A DNA stretch of 31,363 nt. It comes from DATGLE01 sp035294325. Lineage in GTDB: Bacteria; Chloroflexota; Ktedonobacteria; Ktedonobacterales; Ktedonobacteraceae. This document shows positions 17,892-26,708 of this stretch, piece after piece. Every line of letters starts with the position of its first letter. Within the stretch, counting starts at the first letter, position 1. Below the pieces are notes generated by a model. It did not search any database and was not told where the DNA came from. It saw nothing but the letters and a program-made list of their open reading frames with translations. Both the position numbers and the translations under genes were made by a program. The stretch spans positions 1 through 31,363 of the forward strand of contig DATGLE010000172.1 in assembly GCA_035294325.1 (NCBI GenBank). The letters are read 5' to 3'.

Positions 17892-18362
17892 TTACTCCTC
17901 GTCATCCTCCAGGTCTTCAGGCTCAAACTCGTCCTCTTCCTCCATATCTTCCTCATCGAGATCCTCGAGATCCTCCACCTCCTCCACGTCGGCGTAACGG
18001 GTGACATAGGTTTTGCGAATACGGATCGTTGGATGAATGACGGGAAACGGTTTAAATCCTTCAGGGACAATGGGGCTATCCATCTGGGCTTCAAAGGAAG
18101 GCTCACGAACCAGCACTTCCTCACCCAGCGCCATTGACTCGAAACCGAGGCGGCGCAGATCCATGACTATTCCCGGCCAGGTGTCTTCGGCATCCACCGC
18201 CCACCACTCGGACCCCAGATAGCGGACAGGTCGGACACGCACGGGGCGGTTGAAGTCGCCCAGGTTTGCCACTAGCGATGCCCGTTTACGCTCGGCCTTT
18301 TTCACGATGATGAACCGTCCCTTCTGTACTAAACACAACGCGCTACGCTTCCTTATCGCCAC
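17892..18362 (-). CDS. Hypothetical protein with highly acidic C-terminal tail
   Basis: Not recognised. The 156-residue protein has a basic N-terminal third (AIRKRSALCLV, KKAERKRASLV), a middle region with RPVRYLGSEWWAVDAEDTWPGIVMDL and a LGFESMALGEEVLVREPSF segment, then a C-terminal tail of about 35 residues made mostly of Asp and Glu (VEEVEDLEDLDEEDMEEEDE and more). There is no signal peptide or membrane helix. A basic body with an acidic tail resembles proteins that self-mask a nucleic-acid- or ribosome-binding surface, but this is inference. It is a single gene with a terminator at 17814-17855; codon use looks like its neighbours. It is probably real: the frame is open, well bounded, and the tail is a protein-level pattern. 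Confidence 0.65.
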   Translation of the reverse strand: MAIRKRSALCLVQKGRFIIVKKAERKRASLVANLGDFNRPVRVRPVRYLGSEWWAVDAEDTWPGIVMDLRRLGFESMALGEEVLVREPSFEAQMDSPIVPEGFKPFPVIHPTIRIRKTYVTRYADVEEVEDLEDLDEEDMEEEDEFEPEDLEDDEE

Positions 18363-18509
18363 CGGCGGCTCACTGTCGAGGAAAGATTTTCTCTTCGTCT
18401 ATCTTTTCTTTTCCAGGGGCTACGAGGTGGAAATCGTTGTGTATTTATACAATATCATATCACAGGGGCACCCAACAAGCGCCGGTTTTCTCAACTTCTC
18501 CAGGGGCAG

Positions 18510-18536
18510 AAAGAGCCGCCTGGTAAACGGCTCTTT
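18510..18536 (-). terminator. Terminator-like hairpin in the PKS 3' region
   Basis: AAAGAGCCG (18510-18518) pairs with CGGCTCTTT (18528-18536) around a 9-base loop. It is the second hairpin after the PKS stop on the minus strand; the stem ends in U-rich CUUU followed by CUGCC. The rest of the 279-bp spacer shows no gene. Confidence 0.55.
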
Positions 18537-18592
18537 GGTGTCAATTTCTAGCCGACAGACCCTTATGCGCATAATTTTGTGGGAAAACGAGT

Positions 18593-18637
18593 TGTAGCGC
18601 TCCTTGCCTTCAGGTGCAGCAGACAAGGAGCGCTACA
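18593..18637 (-). terminator. Hairpin just after the PKS stop codon
   Basis: TGTAGCGCTCCTTG (18593-18606) pairs perfectly with CAAGGAGCGCTACA (18624-18637) around a 17-base loop, 5 bases past the PKS stop. Downstream transcript reads AACUCGUUUUCC, a short U-run. Confidence 0.6.
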
Positions 18638-18641
18638 GGTT

Positions 18642-21600
18642 TCACGCAATCTGTTCGCCGATCTGCGTGATAAGCCGCTCAAAGGTGATGCCCTGCAAGA
18701 ACGTTGCCACCGGGATCACCACCTTGAGATCTGAGGCGATACAGTTCTTCAATTCAACCGCCATCAGCGAGTCTATGCCCAGCCGATTGAGCTGCTGCTG
18801 CATATCAAGCTTCAATACGCTATACCCCAGCACCCGGGCAATGCGATCATTCAGATAGTGCATAAGCATCTGCTGACGCTCTTTCGCACTGAACTTGAGA
18901 AGCATTGCTCTCGTCAGACGCGATTCGCTGCTTCCCTCCTCATCCTGCGCTTCAGTCTCTTTGAGCAGGTACGTGAAGAGCGAAGATCGCTTGAGGTGCG
19001 GATAAAACTGACTCCACCTCGGGAGGTGAAACGACATCACGCTGACCTGAGGAGGACTCTGGCGCAAGAGGCTCCCCAGGATCGCCAGCCCTTCTTCAGG
19101 CTTGATGCTGGCAAAGCCTCGCACGTCCAGGCGCTCCCCACGCCTCTCCTTCATCGCCTGACCGACTTCGCCCCAACGGCCCCAGTTGATGCAGAGTGCC
19201 GGGTAGCCTTGTAATCGGCGATAGCAGGCCAGTTGATCCATGAAAGCGTTCGCCGCTGCATAATTGCCCTGACCCGGTGAGCCGATGAGTGAGGCCGCCG
19301 ACGAGAACAGGACAAAGTAGTCCAGTGGGTCGCAGAGCGTCATGCGGTGCAGATTCCAGGTGCCGCATACTTTAGGAGGCATGACGCTCAGGAAGCGCTC
19401 GCGGTCCTGTTGGAGCAGAATGCTATCATCCAGCACAACCGCACAGTGAAAGATGCCACGTAATGGCGGCAAGGTACGCCGGATCTCAGAGAGCGCATCT
19501 GTCAGGTGTTCTTCTCGCGCAACATCCCCCTTGATGACGGAGATCGTCGCCCCTTGTTCGCGCAGTGCTTGCAGCGTTGCTTCCGCCTCACTGGAAGCTC
19601 CCCGGCGTCCCATGAGCACGAGGTGTCGCGCCCCTTGCTCGATCATCCACTGCGCCGTGCGCAGACCAACGCCGCCCAGGCCGCCAGTGATCAGATAGGT
19701 ACCATCCTCGCGGAAGAGCGGCTGCGAAGGCGCTTGACTCTCAGCCAGGGCATGATGCGCAAGGCGAGCCACATAGCGCTTTCCGCCGCGCAGCGCCACC
19801 TCGTCAGCCTCATCATCCACACAGATTTCTTTGCACAGAGCTGTAATGCTTTCTTCAAGAGGATCAGCGTCGAGATCAATCAATGTCGTATGCAAGGTCT
19901 CATGCTCGTAGACAATCACGCGCCCCAATCCCCACAGTGGAGCCTGCGAGAGAGCAACTACCATCTCTCCCTCCTCGATGCCATGCACACCATTCGTCAC
20001 CAGCCAGAGCCTGGCAGGAAATTCTCCCGGTTTTGCCGCAATGGCTTGCAGCAGATGCAGCGCCCCGATGCAGGTCAGATCCTGATTCGTATGCAATGCT
20101 TGCCATGAATGCTCATTGATTGGCTCGGTCAGCATGCTCCACAGGTACACTATGCCGACAGCCTGCTCATCGTTCTCGTCGTGCCATTCATCCAGCAAGC
20201 GGCGGAAGTGCTCAGGCTCCAATGGGGACAGCTCGATCTCTTGCGCTCCCACCTGCCTGTACGCATTGCCGGGTGTAACTATCGTACAGCTCGCATCGTT
20301 GGCCCGCAGGTGTTGTGCGAGCTTCTGCCCGGCGCCGCCGCGTCCGCTGAAGATCAGCCATTTCTTGCGCTCTGCTCCCCTCGCCTGCTGTGCGCTGCGG
20401 GGCTGCTCTTCCCAGTTGATGGTGTACAGGAGTTGATTCAGGCGGTGTTGCAGGAAATCCTGCGCCTGGCCGTCCAGTGATTGGAGGCGGAAGCCCTGCA
20501 CTTCGAGCAGCACTTGCCCTTGCTCATTCAGCAGGAAGACATCCCCGGTCAGGGTATGCAGATCACCACTCGTCTCTGGCCTTAACACCGCGTGCGTCCA
20601 GAGTTTATCGTCAAGTCCAGGCCGCTGATACAGCCTGATGCGCTGCGCCGCGACGGGCACGTAGGTTTCCTCCTCCCGTTCCTCGGGCAGAAATGGCGTT
20701 ATGCCTTGCAAGATCGAATCCAGCAGTGCCGGATGGATCTGATAGCCCGACATATCGTCAGCTATGGGCTGTGGGATCGCAAGGGACGCCATTACTGCAC
20801 CTGGCCTCCGCCAGATCTGTGTGATGCCCTGGAAGAGGGGACCATGCTGGATGCCTCGCGCTCGTAGCCCCCGGTAACAGGTCTGGGCCTCCATTGCCAG
20901 ATTCCATCCGCCGTTGGCCTGCCTGGAGGGCGGCTCGATGACCTTCTCGCTCCTGAGCGGCTCCTCTTCTTGTCGCACCTTCGCGGTGGCATGCAAGACC
21001 CATGAGGGCGCCTTGCTATCCCCTCCGGCTGGGGCGCTGAAGAAATAGAAAGTCATTCTGCCCCCCTCCCCTGGCGACAGGACCATCTGCAAGGTCTGGG
21101 CATCTCCTCTGGGGAGGAAGAGGGCCTTCTTGAGTGTCAGTTCTTCGACGCTAAAGCGCTGTGGCCCGAAGATTTCGCTCGCTGCGGCCAGCGCCAGTTC
21201 AATATACGCCGCGCAGGGCAAAACTGGCATATCATGCACCCGATGCTCGCTCAGATAGGGGAAGATCTCAGTGCCAATGTCGACGGTCCAGAAGCAGGTA
21301 TGGGGATGCAGTGCTGACTGCATGTTCGTACCCAGGATGGGATGGAACTGGCCGTTGCCGCGCCGGACCGCGAAGGACGAGACGGCGCGGGATGGCTGGT
21401 GATCAAGCGCCGGGTTCCAGTAGCGCTGGCGCTGCCAGGGGTAGGTTGGGAGAACGACGTGCCTTCCTCCAGCGGGGTAAAGCGCGCTCCAGTTGGGTTC
21501 GCATCCCTGTGCATACAGATGTCCAAGCGTCGTCAGCAGGACAGGGCGACCTTCTTGATCGCGCTGTAACGATGGGAGAGCCAGCACAGGCTTTGCCCTT

Positions 21601-24056
21601 TGCGCTGCTGTCTGCCTGATCGCGCCCACCAGAATTGGATGCGGACTCATCTCCATGAAGACCGTGAAGTCTTCATCCAGGAGCGCCTGGACAGCGTTGC
21701 TGAAGAGCACCGGCTGGCGGAGGTTACACACCCAGTAGCTCGCTTCCAGTTCGCGCCCATCAAGATAGGTTGCCTTCACCGTTGAAAATATCGGAATTGT
21801 GCTCTGACAGGGCCGCACGCGCTGCATGAGCCTGAGCAGGTCGTCGCGAAGGGGATCCATCTGCGGGCTGTGCGAGGCAACGTCTACCCTCACGAAGCGG
21901 CCAAAGATACCATCGCACTCAAGCGCGGACAGGATTTCGGCCAGCGCCTGCGGATCGCCTGAGAGCACCGTTGAGTTCGGACTATTGCTCACCGCCACTG
22001 ATACGCGCTCTTCATAGTCGCGAACCCTCGCCCGGGCCTGCTCAAACGAGAGTTCCACCGCCGCCATTGCTCCTTTACCGCTCATCTGCCGCAGCAAGTT
22101 GCTGCGTGCACAGATGATCCAGGCGGCATCTTCGAGGCTTAGTGCACCGGCGACACAGGCCGCGGCGACCTCACCCATCGAATGGCCCACGACGGTATCG
22201 GGTTCGATCCCCCACGCCCGCCAGAGCGCGGCCAGCGCCACCTCAATTGCAAAGAGAACAGGCTGAATCACGGCAATTTCACCCAGGCGCGAGTGCTGCT
22301 CATCGGCCTGCAATTGTTCGAGCAGAGACCAGTCGACGTAGGCGCGCATCACGCGCTCGCATTCCTCAAGCGCTGCCCGGAAAGCTGGCTCCTGCGCCAG
22401 CAAATCGCGTCCCATACCCGGCCACTGCGCCCCCTGACCGGGGAAGATCCAGGCAATCTTCGGGCGCTTCCTGGCAGTTCTGCGTCCACTGATCAGTAAT
22501 GGCACGGTCTCGCCACGAAGGAAGGCCGCGAGAGTGTCATGCGCCTCCTGCCTGCCGCCAGCAACGACGGCCAGACGATGGTCATGATGCGTGCGACGCA
22601 GGTTGGAGGTATAACAAATATCGGAGAACGCTTGTTGGACAAATTCCTCTTCCTCCAGGTGGTTCATATAAGCACGGGCCAGAGCTTTCAAGGCGTCGGG
22701 CGTCTGCGCTGAGAGAGAGAGCAACTGTGTCATCTTCCCTCCTCTGTCCGTCAGAGGAACCTCTGCTCGGCCCGGCGGCGCTTCTTGCAGGACGATATGA
22801 GCGTTGGTGCCAGCGATGCCGAAGCTGCTCACCCCCGCCAGGCGCGGCCCATCACTTTGCGGCCAGGGCACCAGACGCGTAGGAATCATCAGGGCATAGC
22901 TTTGCCAGGGGATGGCGGGATTGGGTTCGTGGAAATGCAGGTTGGGCGGGATCATCCCATGCTTGAGGCAGAGCGCGGCCTTGATCAGTCCGGCAAGTCC
23001 CGCGGCGCCCTCGGTGTGACCGATGTTGGTCTTGACCGAGCCAACAAGCAATGGGTGGTTGGCTGGCCGTCCCTCGCAGAGCACGCTGCCCAGTGCCTTG
23101 ATCTCGACGGGATCACCGACGCTGGTTCCCGTGCCATGTGCCTCAACATACTGTACCTGTCGTGGATCGATGCCCGCATCGCGATAGGCCATGCGCAGTC
23201 CCGCCTGCTGGCCCTCCACGCTTGGTGCCATAAATAGCTCACAGCGTCCATCGTTGTTGGAGGCGCTGCCGCGAATGAGCGCGTAGATGGGGTCACCATC
23301 GGCCTCGGCTCGTGAAAGTGGCTTCAAAATAACCACGCCCACCCCTTCGCTGCGCACATAGCCATCGGCCCTGGCGTCAAATGCCTTGCAGTGCCCGTCC
23401 GGGGCCATCATTCTCCCCTGGGAAAAGCCAATGGTGTGATCGGGATTGAGGATGACATTCACACCGCCCGCCAGCGCCATCGTGCATGAGCCGGTACGCA
23501 GGCTCTGACAGGCCAGATGCACCGCAACCAGCGAGGAAGAGCACGCAGCATCCAGCGCTACGCTCACCCCCCGCAATCCGAGGGCATAAGAAAGTCGCCC
23601 GGCGGCCCCACTGCGCGCACTTCCGGCTGTCGCATAGACATCAAGGTCGGCAGGATGACGGAACTGCCGATCCCAGTAATCGCCGGTAATGATCCCGATG
23701 AAGACACCGATGATTTCATCTGCCAGTTTCTCCGGGACCAGTCCCGCATCTTCCATCGCCTCCCAGGCGACTTCAAGCAGCAGGCGATGCTGAGGGTCCA
23801 TCCGCGAGGCTTCGCGCGGGGAGAGCTTGAAGAAGGCAGCATCAAAGTGATCGATCTGCTCCAGAAAGCCTCCTCGACGGCTCATAACTTTGCCGGGAGT
23901 GCCGGGCCGGGGATCATAGAAGGCATCGATGTCATATCTGTCGGCTGGCACCTCGGTAATCGCATCACCACCACTACACATGAGCTGCCAGAAGGCGCGG
24001 GGATTGGCTGCTCCAGGAAAACGACAGCCCATGCCGATAATCGCAATTGGTTCCAT
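18642..24056 (-). CDS. Single-module type I polyketide synthase, KS-AT-DH-KR-ACP
   Basis: The ~1804-residue protein has, in order: KS (about 1-425) with Cys172 (DAACSSSL), His307 (VEAHGTGTS) and His347 (KTNIGHTEG); AT (about 535-820) with GHSMG Ser626 and a VASH specificity motif near 727, closer to the methylmalonyl YASH than the malonyl HAFH type, so the extender is uncertain; DH (about 900-1195) with HxxxDxxxxP at His938 (Gly to Asp at position 5) and Asp1112 in HPALLDSILQ; a KR structural half then KR (about 1450-1630) with GGLGGVG, catalytic Ser and Tyr (FSSAAS, NYAAANAF) and LDD, the B-type stereo marker; ACP with GIDSLMA Ser about 1762. No ER and no thioesterase. Size and order resemble iterative single-module PKSs (aromatic or lipid-forming). 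The ATG at 24056 has GGGAGGAAGC before it; the frame opens 4 codons earlier. Confidence 0.93.
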   Translation of the reverse strand: MEPIAIIGMGCRFPGAANPRAFWQLMCSGGDAITEVPADRYDIDAFYDPRPGTPGKVMSRRGGFLEQIDHFDAAFFKLSPREASRMDPQHRLLLEVAWEAMEDAGLVPEKLADEIIGVFIGIITGDYWDRQFRHPADLDVYATAGSARSGAAGRLSYALGLRGVSVALDAACSSSLVAVHLACQSLRTGSCTMALAGGVNVILNPDHTIGFSQGRMMAPDGHCKAFDARADGYVRSEGVGVVILKPLSRAEADGDPIYALIRGSASNNDGRCELFMAPSVEGQQAGLRMAYRDAGIDPRQVQYVEAHGTGTSVGDPVEIKALGSVLCEGRPANHPLLVGSVKTNIGHTEGAAGLAGLIKAALCLKHGMIPPNLHFHEPNPAIPWQSYALMIPTRLVPWPQSDGPRLAGVSSFGIAGTNAHIVLQEAPPGRAEVPLTDRGGKMTQLLSLSAQTPDALKALARAYMNHLEEEEFVQQAFSDICYTSNLRRTHHDHRLAVVAGGRQEAHDTLAAFLRGETVPLLISGRRTARKRPKIAWIFPGQGAQWPGMGRDLLAQEPAFRAALEECERVMRAYVDWSLLEQLQADEQHSRLGEIAVIQPVLFAIEVALAALWRAWGIEPDTVVGHSMGEVAAACVAGALSLEDAAWIICARSNLLRQMSGKGAMAAVELSFEQARARVRDYEERVSVAVSNSPNSTVLSGDPQALAEILSALECDGIFGRFVRVDVASHSPQMDPLRDDLLRLMQRVRPCQSTIPIFSTVKATYLDGRELEASYWVCNLRQPVLFSNAVQALLDEDFTVFMEMSPHPILVGAIRQTAAQRAKPVLALPSLQRDQEGRPVLLTTLGHLYAQGCEPNWSALYPAGGRHVVLPTYPWQRQRYWNPALDHQPSRAVSSFAVRRGNGQFHPILGTNMQSALHPHTCFWTVDIGTEIFPYLSEHRVHDMPVLPCAAYIELALAAASEIFGPQRFSVEELTLKKALFLPRGDAQTLQMVLSPGEGGRMTFYFFSAPAGGDSKAPSWVLHATAKVRQEEEPLRSEKVIEPPSRQANGGWNLAMEAQTCYRGLRARGIQHGPLFQGITQIWRRPGAVMASLAIPQPIADDMSGYQIHPALLDSILQGITPFLPEEREEETYVPVAAQRIRLYQRPGLDDKLWTHAVLRPETSGDLHTLTGDVFLLNEQGQVLLEVQGFRLQSLDGQAQDFLQHRLNQLLYTINWEEQPRSAQQARGAERKKWLIFSGRGGAGQKLAQHLRANDASCTIVTPGNAYRQVGAQEIELSPLEPEHFRRLLDEWHDENDEQAVGIVYLWSMLTEPINEHSWQALHTNQDLTCIGALHLLQAIAAKPGEFPARLWLVTNGVHGIEEGEMVVALSQAPLWGLGRVIVYEHETLHTTLIDLDADPLEESITALCKEICVDDEADEVALRGGKRYVARLAHHALAESQAPSQPLFREDGTYLITGGLGGVGLRTAQWMIEQGARHLVLMGRRGASSEAEATLQALREQGATISVIKGDVAREEHLTDALSEIRRTLPPLRGIFHCAVVLDDSILLQQDRERFLSVMPPKVCGTWNLHRMTLCDPLDYFVLFSSAASLIGSPGQGNYAAANAFMDQLACYRRLQGYPALCINWGRWGEVGQAMKERRGERLDVRGFASIKPEEGLAILGSLLRQSPPQVSVMSFHLPRWSQFYPHLKRSSLFTYLLKETEAQDEEGSSESRLTRAMLLKFSAKERQQMLMHYLNDRIARVLGYSVLKLDMQQQLNRLGIDSLMAVELKNCIASDLKVVIPVATFLQGITFERLITQIGEQIA

Positions 24057-24296
24057 GCTTCCTCCCATTCCAGTTCTTTAACAAGAGTCTTACCAACAGT
24101 AAGGGGTATTATCATGTAATTGCCCTGCCCTGATGGCATGTTTCTCATCTGCCCCGAGACAGGTTCCAAAATGAAACCAGTGAAAATCGTTGGCAGGACT
24201 GATCTGCAAAGCTCCATTCACTATTTCGTATTTCAGAGGTGATTGCCTGAAGACGATCATGAGGGTTAACAACCAGCAGCGGTTGTCAGCCCTTCG

Positions 24297-25508
24297 TTAT
24301 CGTCTGGGAGTGAATCGCGGAGACTGTGCGGACGCGGGAAACTGCGCACTGGACGAGTGATACAAAGGGCGTGCCTGGCCGATGGTCTTGCCTTGCAGCG
24401 CTACCACCAGAGGATCAAGAGGGGTGTGGGCAAGGGGCAGGACGAGGGTCCTCTGTTCCTGCTCTGCCTGCTGGAGATTCTCGACATAGTAGGCCACCAC
24501 CTGCTCGACGCGGTGCAGATCCCGTTCCGCCTGCGCTGCTCGCTGAAATCTCACCAGCAGGGTATTGAGCGCCCGGGCAATCTGCCAGAGCACATTATCC
24601 TGAGTGAGCGGCGCGCGGGCATTCCAGTCGCCGTTCGCCACGGCCACATGTGTACTCAGGATCTGCTGGATGCCTATATCAAGTTCGCGTTTCTGCTCGG
24701 CGAGCGCATGTTCACGCTCAGCAATCTCGTGCTGGAGCCTGGCAACAAGTTCTGCTCGCCCTGCACGCTCGATAGCTGCTTCCATCGTAGCAGCCAGGAT
24801 ATAGGCAACACCGGCCACAAGGAACAATGTCCCGATAGGCCGCGCAACAATAATCAGGAGACGATTGTGCAGATCCGCGTCCAGTGTCACGGTATGCTTC
24901 ATCGTGAACAGTGTGACGATCACGCTGCCCATGCTTAGAATAGCGGCAAAAAAGATGCTGCGCGTCGGCAGTAAGGAGACGGACAGCAACTCTACAATGA
25001 CGTACATATCATATCCTTGCAGCGTCGTTTCGTCGAATGGAATGGTAGAGAACAGGGCAATGGTGAGCGCCAGGAAGCCTGTAACGTTGACAAGCACCCC
25101 TGCCGCTGTGGTGTAACCCTGTCGATTGAGCGCCAGAGCCACAATACAAGAGCAGACCAGTCCCAGATCCAGCCAGAAATAAGAGGGATAAGGAGCCAGG
25201 AAACAGGCCGGGAGCAGGACGACAACCATGATGGTAAAGAAGAATAAGACGCTACTGGTCAATCGCGACTTGCGTGCGGCCTCGCGCTGGGCAAATTCCG
25301 CATGCGCGGGAGCCTCTGGAATAGCTGTGAGCGCATACCATCGCTGGAGCAAGCTGGCGCCCTTTCCCTGTTTCGGTTTCGACTCGATCATCTCTCCAGC
25401 CGACCAGCGAGTTTGAGGCGATGCATGTTGAGGTGTAACAATGTCTGTCTTCACTAGAAAGCTCCCTTCATTGTTCATGGGAGGCAGATCGAGCACCGCT
25501 GCGCTCAT
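24297..25508 (-). CDS. Six-helix membrane protein with HAMP-like and coiled-coil segments
   Basis: Not recognised as a named family. About 100 soluble residues precede roughly six hydrophobic helices (SVLFFFTIMVVVLLPACFL, then LDLGLVCSCIVALAL, VLVNVTGFLALTIALFS, VIVELLSVSLLPT, FFAAILSMGSVIVTLF, PIGTLFLVAGVAYILAATM). A charged coiled coil follows (AELVARLQHEIAEREHALAEQ), then a HAMP-like stretch (ILSTHVAVANGDWNARAPL, ALNTLLVRF) and a second helix before a disordered Pro/Ser tail. It looks like the input and signal-transfer half of a sensor without a kinase or cyclase output. It sits 240 bp upstream of the PKS gene on the same strand and may be co-transcribed. The start at 25508 is chosen for GAGGAGG just before the ATG; the frame opens at 25565. 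Confidence 0.7.
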   Translation of the reverse strand: MSAAVLDLPPMNNEGSFLVKTDIVTPQHASPQTRWSAGEMIESKPKQGKGASLLQRWYALTAIPEAPAHAEFAQREAARKSRLTSSVLFFFTIMVVVLLPACFLAPYPSYFWLDLGLVCSCIVALALNRQGYTTAAGVLVNVTGFLALTIALFSTIPFDETTLQGYDMYVIVELLSVSLLPTRSIFFAAILSMGSVIVTLFTMKHTVTLDADLHNRLLIIVARPIGTLFLVAGVAYILAATMEAAIERAGRAELVARLQHEIAEREHALAEQKRELDIGIQQILSTHVAVANGDWNARAPLTQDNVLWQIARALNTLLVRFQRAAQAERDLHRVEQVVAYYVENLQQAEQEQRTLVLPLAHTPLDPLVVALQGKTIGQARPLYHSSSAQFPASAQSPRFTPRR

Positions 25509-26176
25509 CTCCTCCTCATACTCCGATACTACCTTGCATTCTAGATGAGCAAGATGCACCTGCATCTTGCTGGCCTTGTTACAGGCAAGACGTTTTCTGA
25601 ACGAACGAGCAGCCAGAAGGGATGATCGAAGAGAATCCGATCACGCTCTTCTCTGATCTCGTATTGCCCTCGGGGAAGAGCAAGTTCTTTGATAAGCCCG
25701 TTAAAAGCGGTCGTTTTGCATCCACGTTACCCATATTCCTGTTGTCGAGTAGCCAAACCTCCACCTGTCTCTGCTTCCTATCCTTGCAGTGATCGAGAGA
25801 AATTCGTCGATTCGTCGAACTCTCCTGATCCCTGCTCCAGCTTCGAGTTTTAACCAGTGCAGAAGGAAAAGTACTGGAGAGCTATGTACGGGGTGATACT
25901 ATCTTTCCCCTTAGAACCCCCACCAGGAAACGCATCTCATACACGGTATGGGCCTGAGCGCCAGGTGCGGGGCCTGCTCTGTCCATACGTCTATGGTTCA
26001 TCTCCCCGCATAAAGATTATTATAATATATTTATATAAGGAAGTCAAGTGGTGATATTATACAAGAATCAAGGACAATATCAATAAATTTGGGCAGATAG
26101 CGCTCTTGATGATGATCTGATAGAGCTGAAGCGCTGTGTGAATCTATACCCATTCATCAAAACGAACGAATTAGTA

Positions 26177-26231
26177 ATTGTAACATTACAATATAGTCAT
26201 CTTCTTCTTGTGTACGAAAGAACATTCTTTC
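26177..26231. promoter_or_regulatory. Pair of 16-bp perfect palindromes with AACATT centres
   Basis: ATTGTAACATTACAAT at 26177-26192 and GAAAGAACATTCTTTC at 26216-26231 are each 7+2+7 perfect inverted repeats with the same central AACATT. Their centres are 39 bp apart, close to 3.7 helical turns. They look like dimer-binding operators, but no intact gene starts next to them; the nearest start is at 25508, 670 bp away. Confidence 0.4.
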
Positions 26232-26262
26232 ATGATTTGACGCTTAGACTATAACTAGCCAG

Positions 26263-26285
26263 CCGACGACTCCGGGAGTCGTCGG
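26263..26285. repeat. Short GC-rich hairpin
   Basis: CCGACGACTCC (26263-26273) pairs perfectly with GGAGTCGTCGG (26275-26285), leaving an effective loop of a few bases. It marks the border between AT-rich DNA to the left and GC-rich DNA to the right. It could be an end of a decayed element or a terminator. Confidence 0.55.
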
Positions 26286-26509
26286 AATGGACATCGAAGA
26301 GCGATCATATCAAAGGCACCAGGCCCGTTTGCGGCGCCTGTGTGGCACCCCCTTCGTCTTTTTGACGACTTCAAGGTGGGCAGGTCGTCTACGCGGGTAG
26401 CCTTCAAGCCAGCCCGGCGCTTTTCCACGCGGGTCGGGCACCCGCGCTCGTGTGCCAACCTGCTCGCGTCGCCGCTCCCAGGATCGATAGCGCGCTTGCG
26501 AAGGTTTGC

Positions 26510-26657
26510 GTGCCAGGACCAAATGATTCCGGACTATCGCCACTTGCTGACTCCAGCGCTCAAATTACTCTGGCCTGGAACTGGAGGCGACGATGTTACT
26601 ACACTGATCCGGTCACGAGGCGGGTACCTCATACAAGGATGTGAAGGTCACGAATCC
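26510..26657 (+). pseudogene. Possible decayed fibronectin-III-like fragment
   Basis: Three plus-strand frames read in succession give a fibronectin-III-like pattern: SGLSPLADSSAQITLAWN (one frame), GGDDVTTLIRSRGG (second frame), then GTSYKDVKVTNPASW and a stop (third frame). This imitates the usual strand B (ITLSW), variable loops and strand F (GTSYTDxxVTNG) of such domains in secreted proteins. At least two frameshifts separate the pieces. The match is by eye and short, so chance is possible. Confidence 0.3.
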
Positions 26658-26708
26658 GGCGAGCTGGTAGAGCGTTTTAAATGCTGGCCCCGATGCCTCT
26701 TTATAACT

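Larger units (their letters stand above)
25509..26708. other. Gene-poor 1.2-kb stretch
   Basis: No convincing intact gene on either strand. 25566-26260 is AT-rich and has only short frames without ribosome-binding sites. It holds two operator-like palindromes (26177-26192 and 26216-26231) and a GC hairpin (26263-26285). 26300-26660 is more GC-rich and contains a frameshifted protein remnant (26510-26657). Confidence 0.6.

Noticed and set aside
19820..21200. Enoylreductase domain in the PKS between DH and KR
   Set aside because: The DH-KR interval lacks an ER nucleotide-binding motif and is the size of the KR structural half alone.
26249..26560. IS200/IS605-type insertion sequence end
   Set aside because: The GC hairpin at 26263-26285 borders GC-rich DNA, but no TnpA or TnpB motif is found in any frame.
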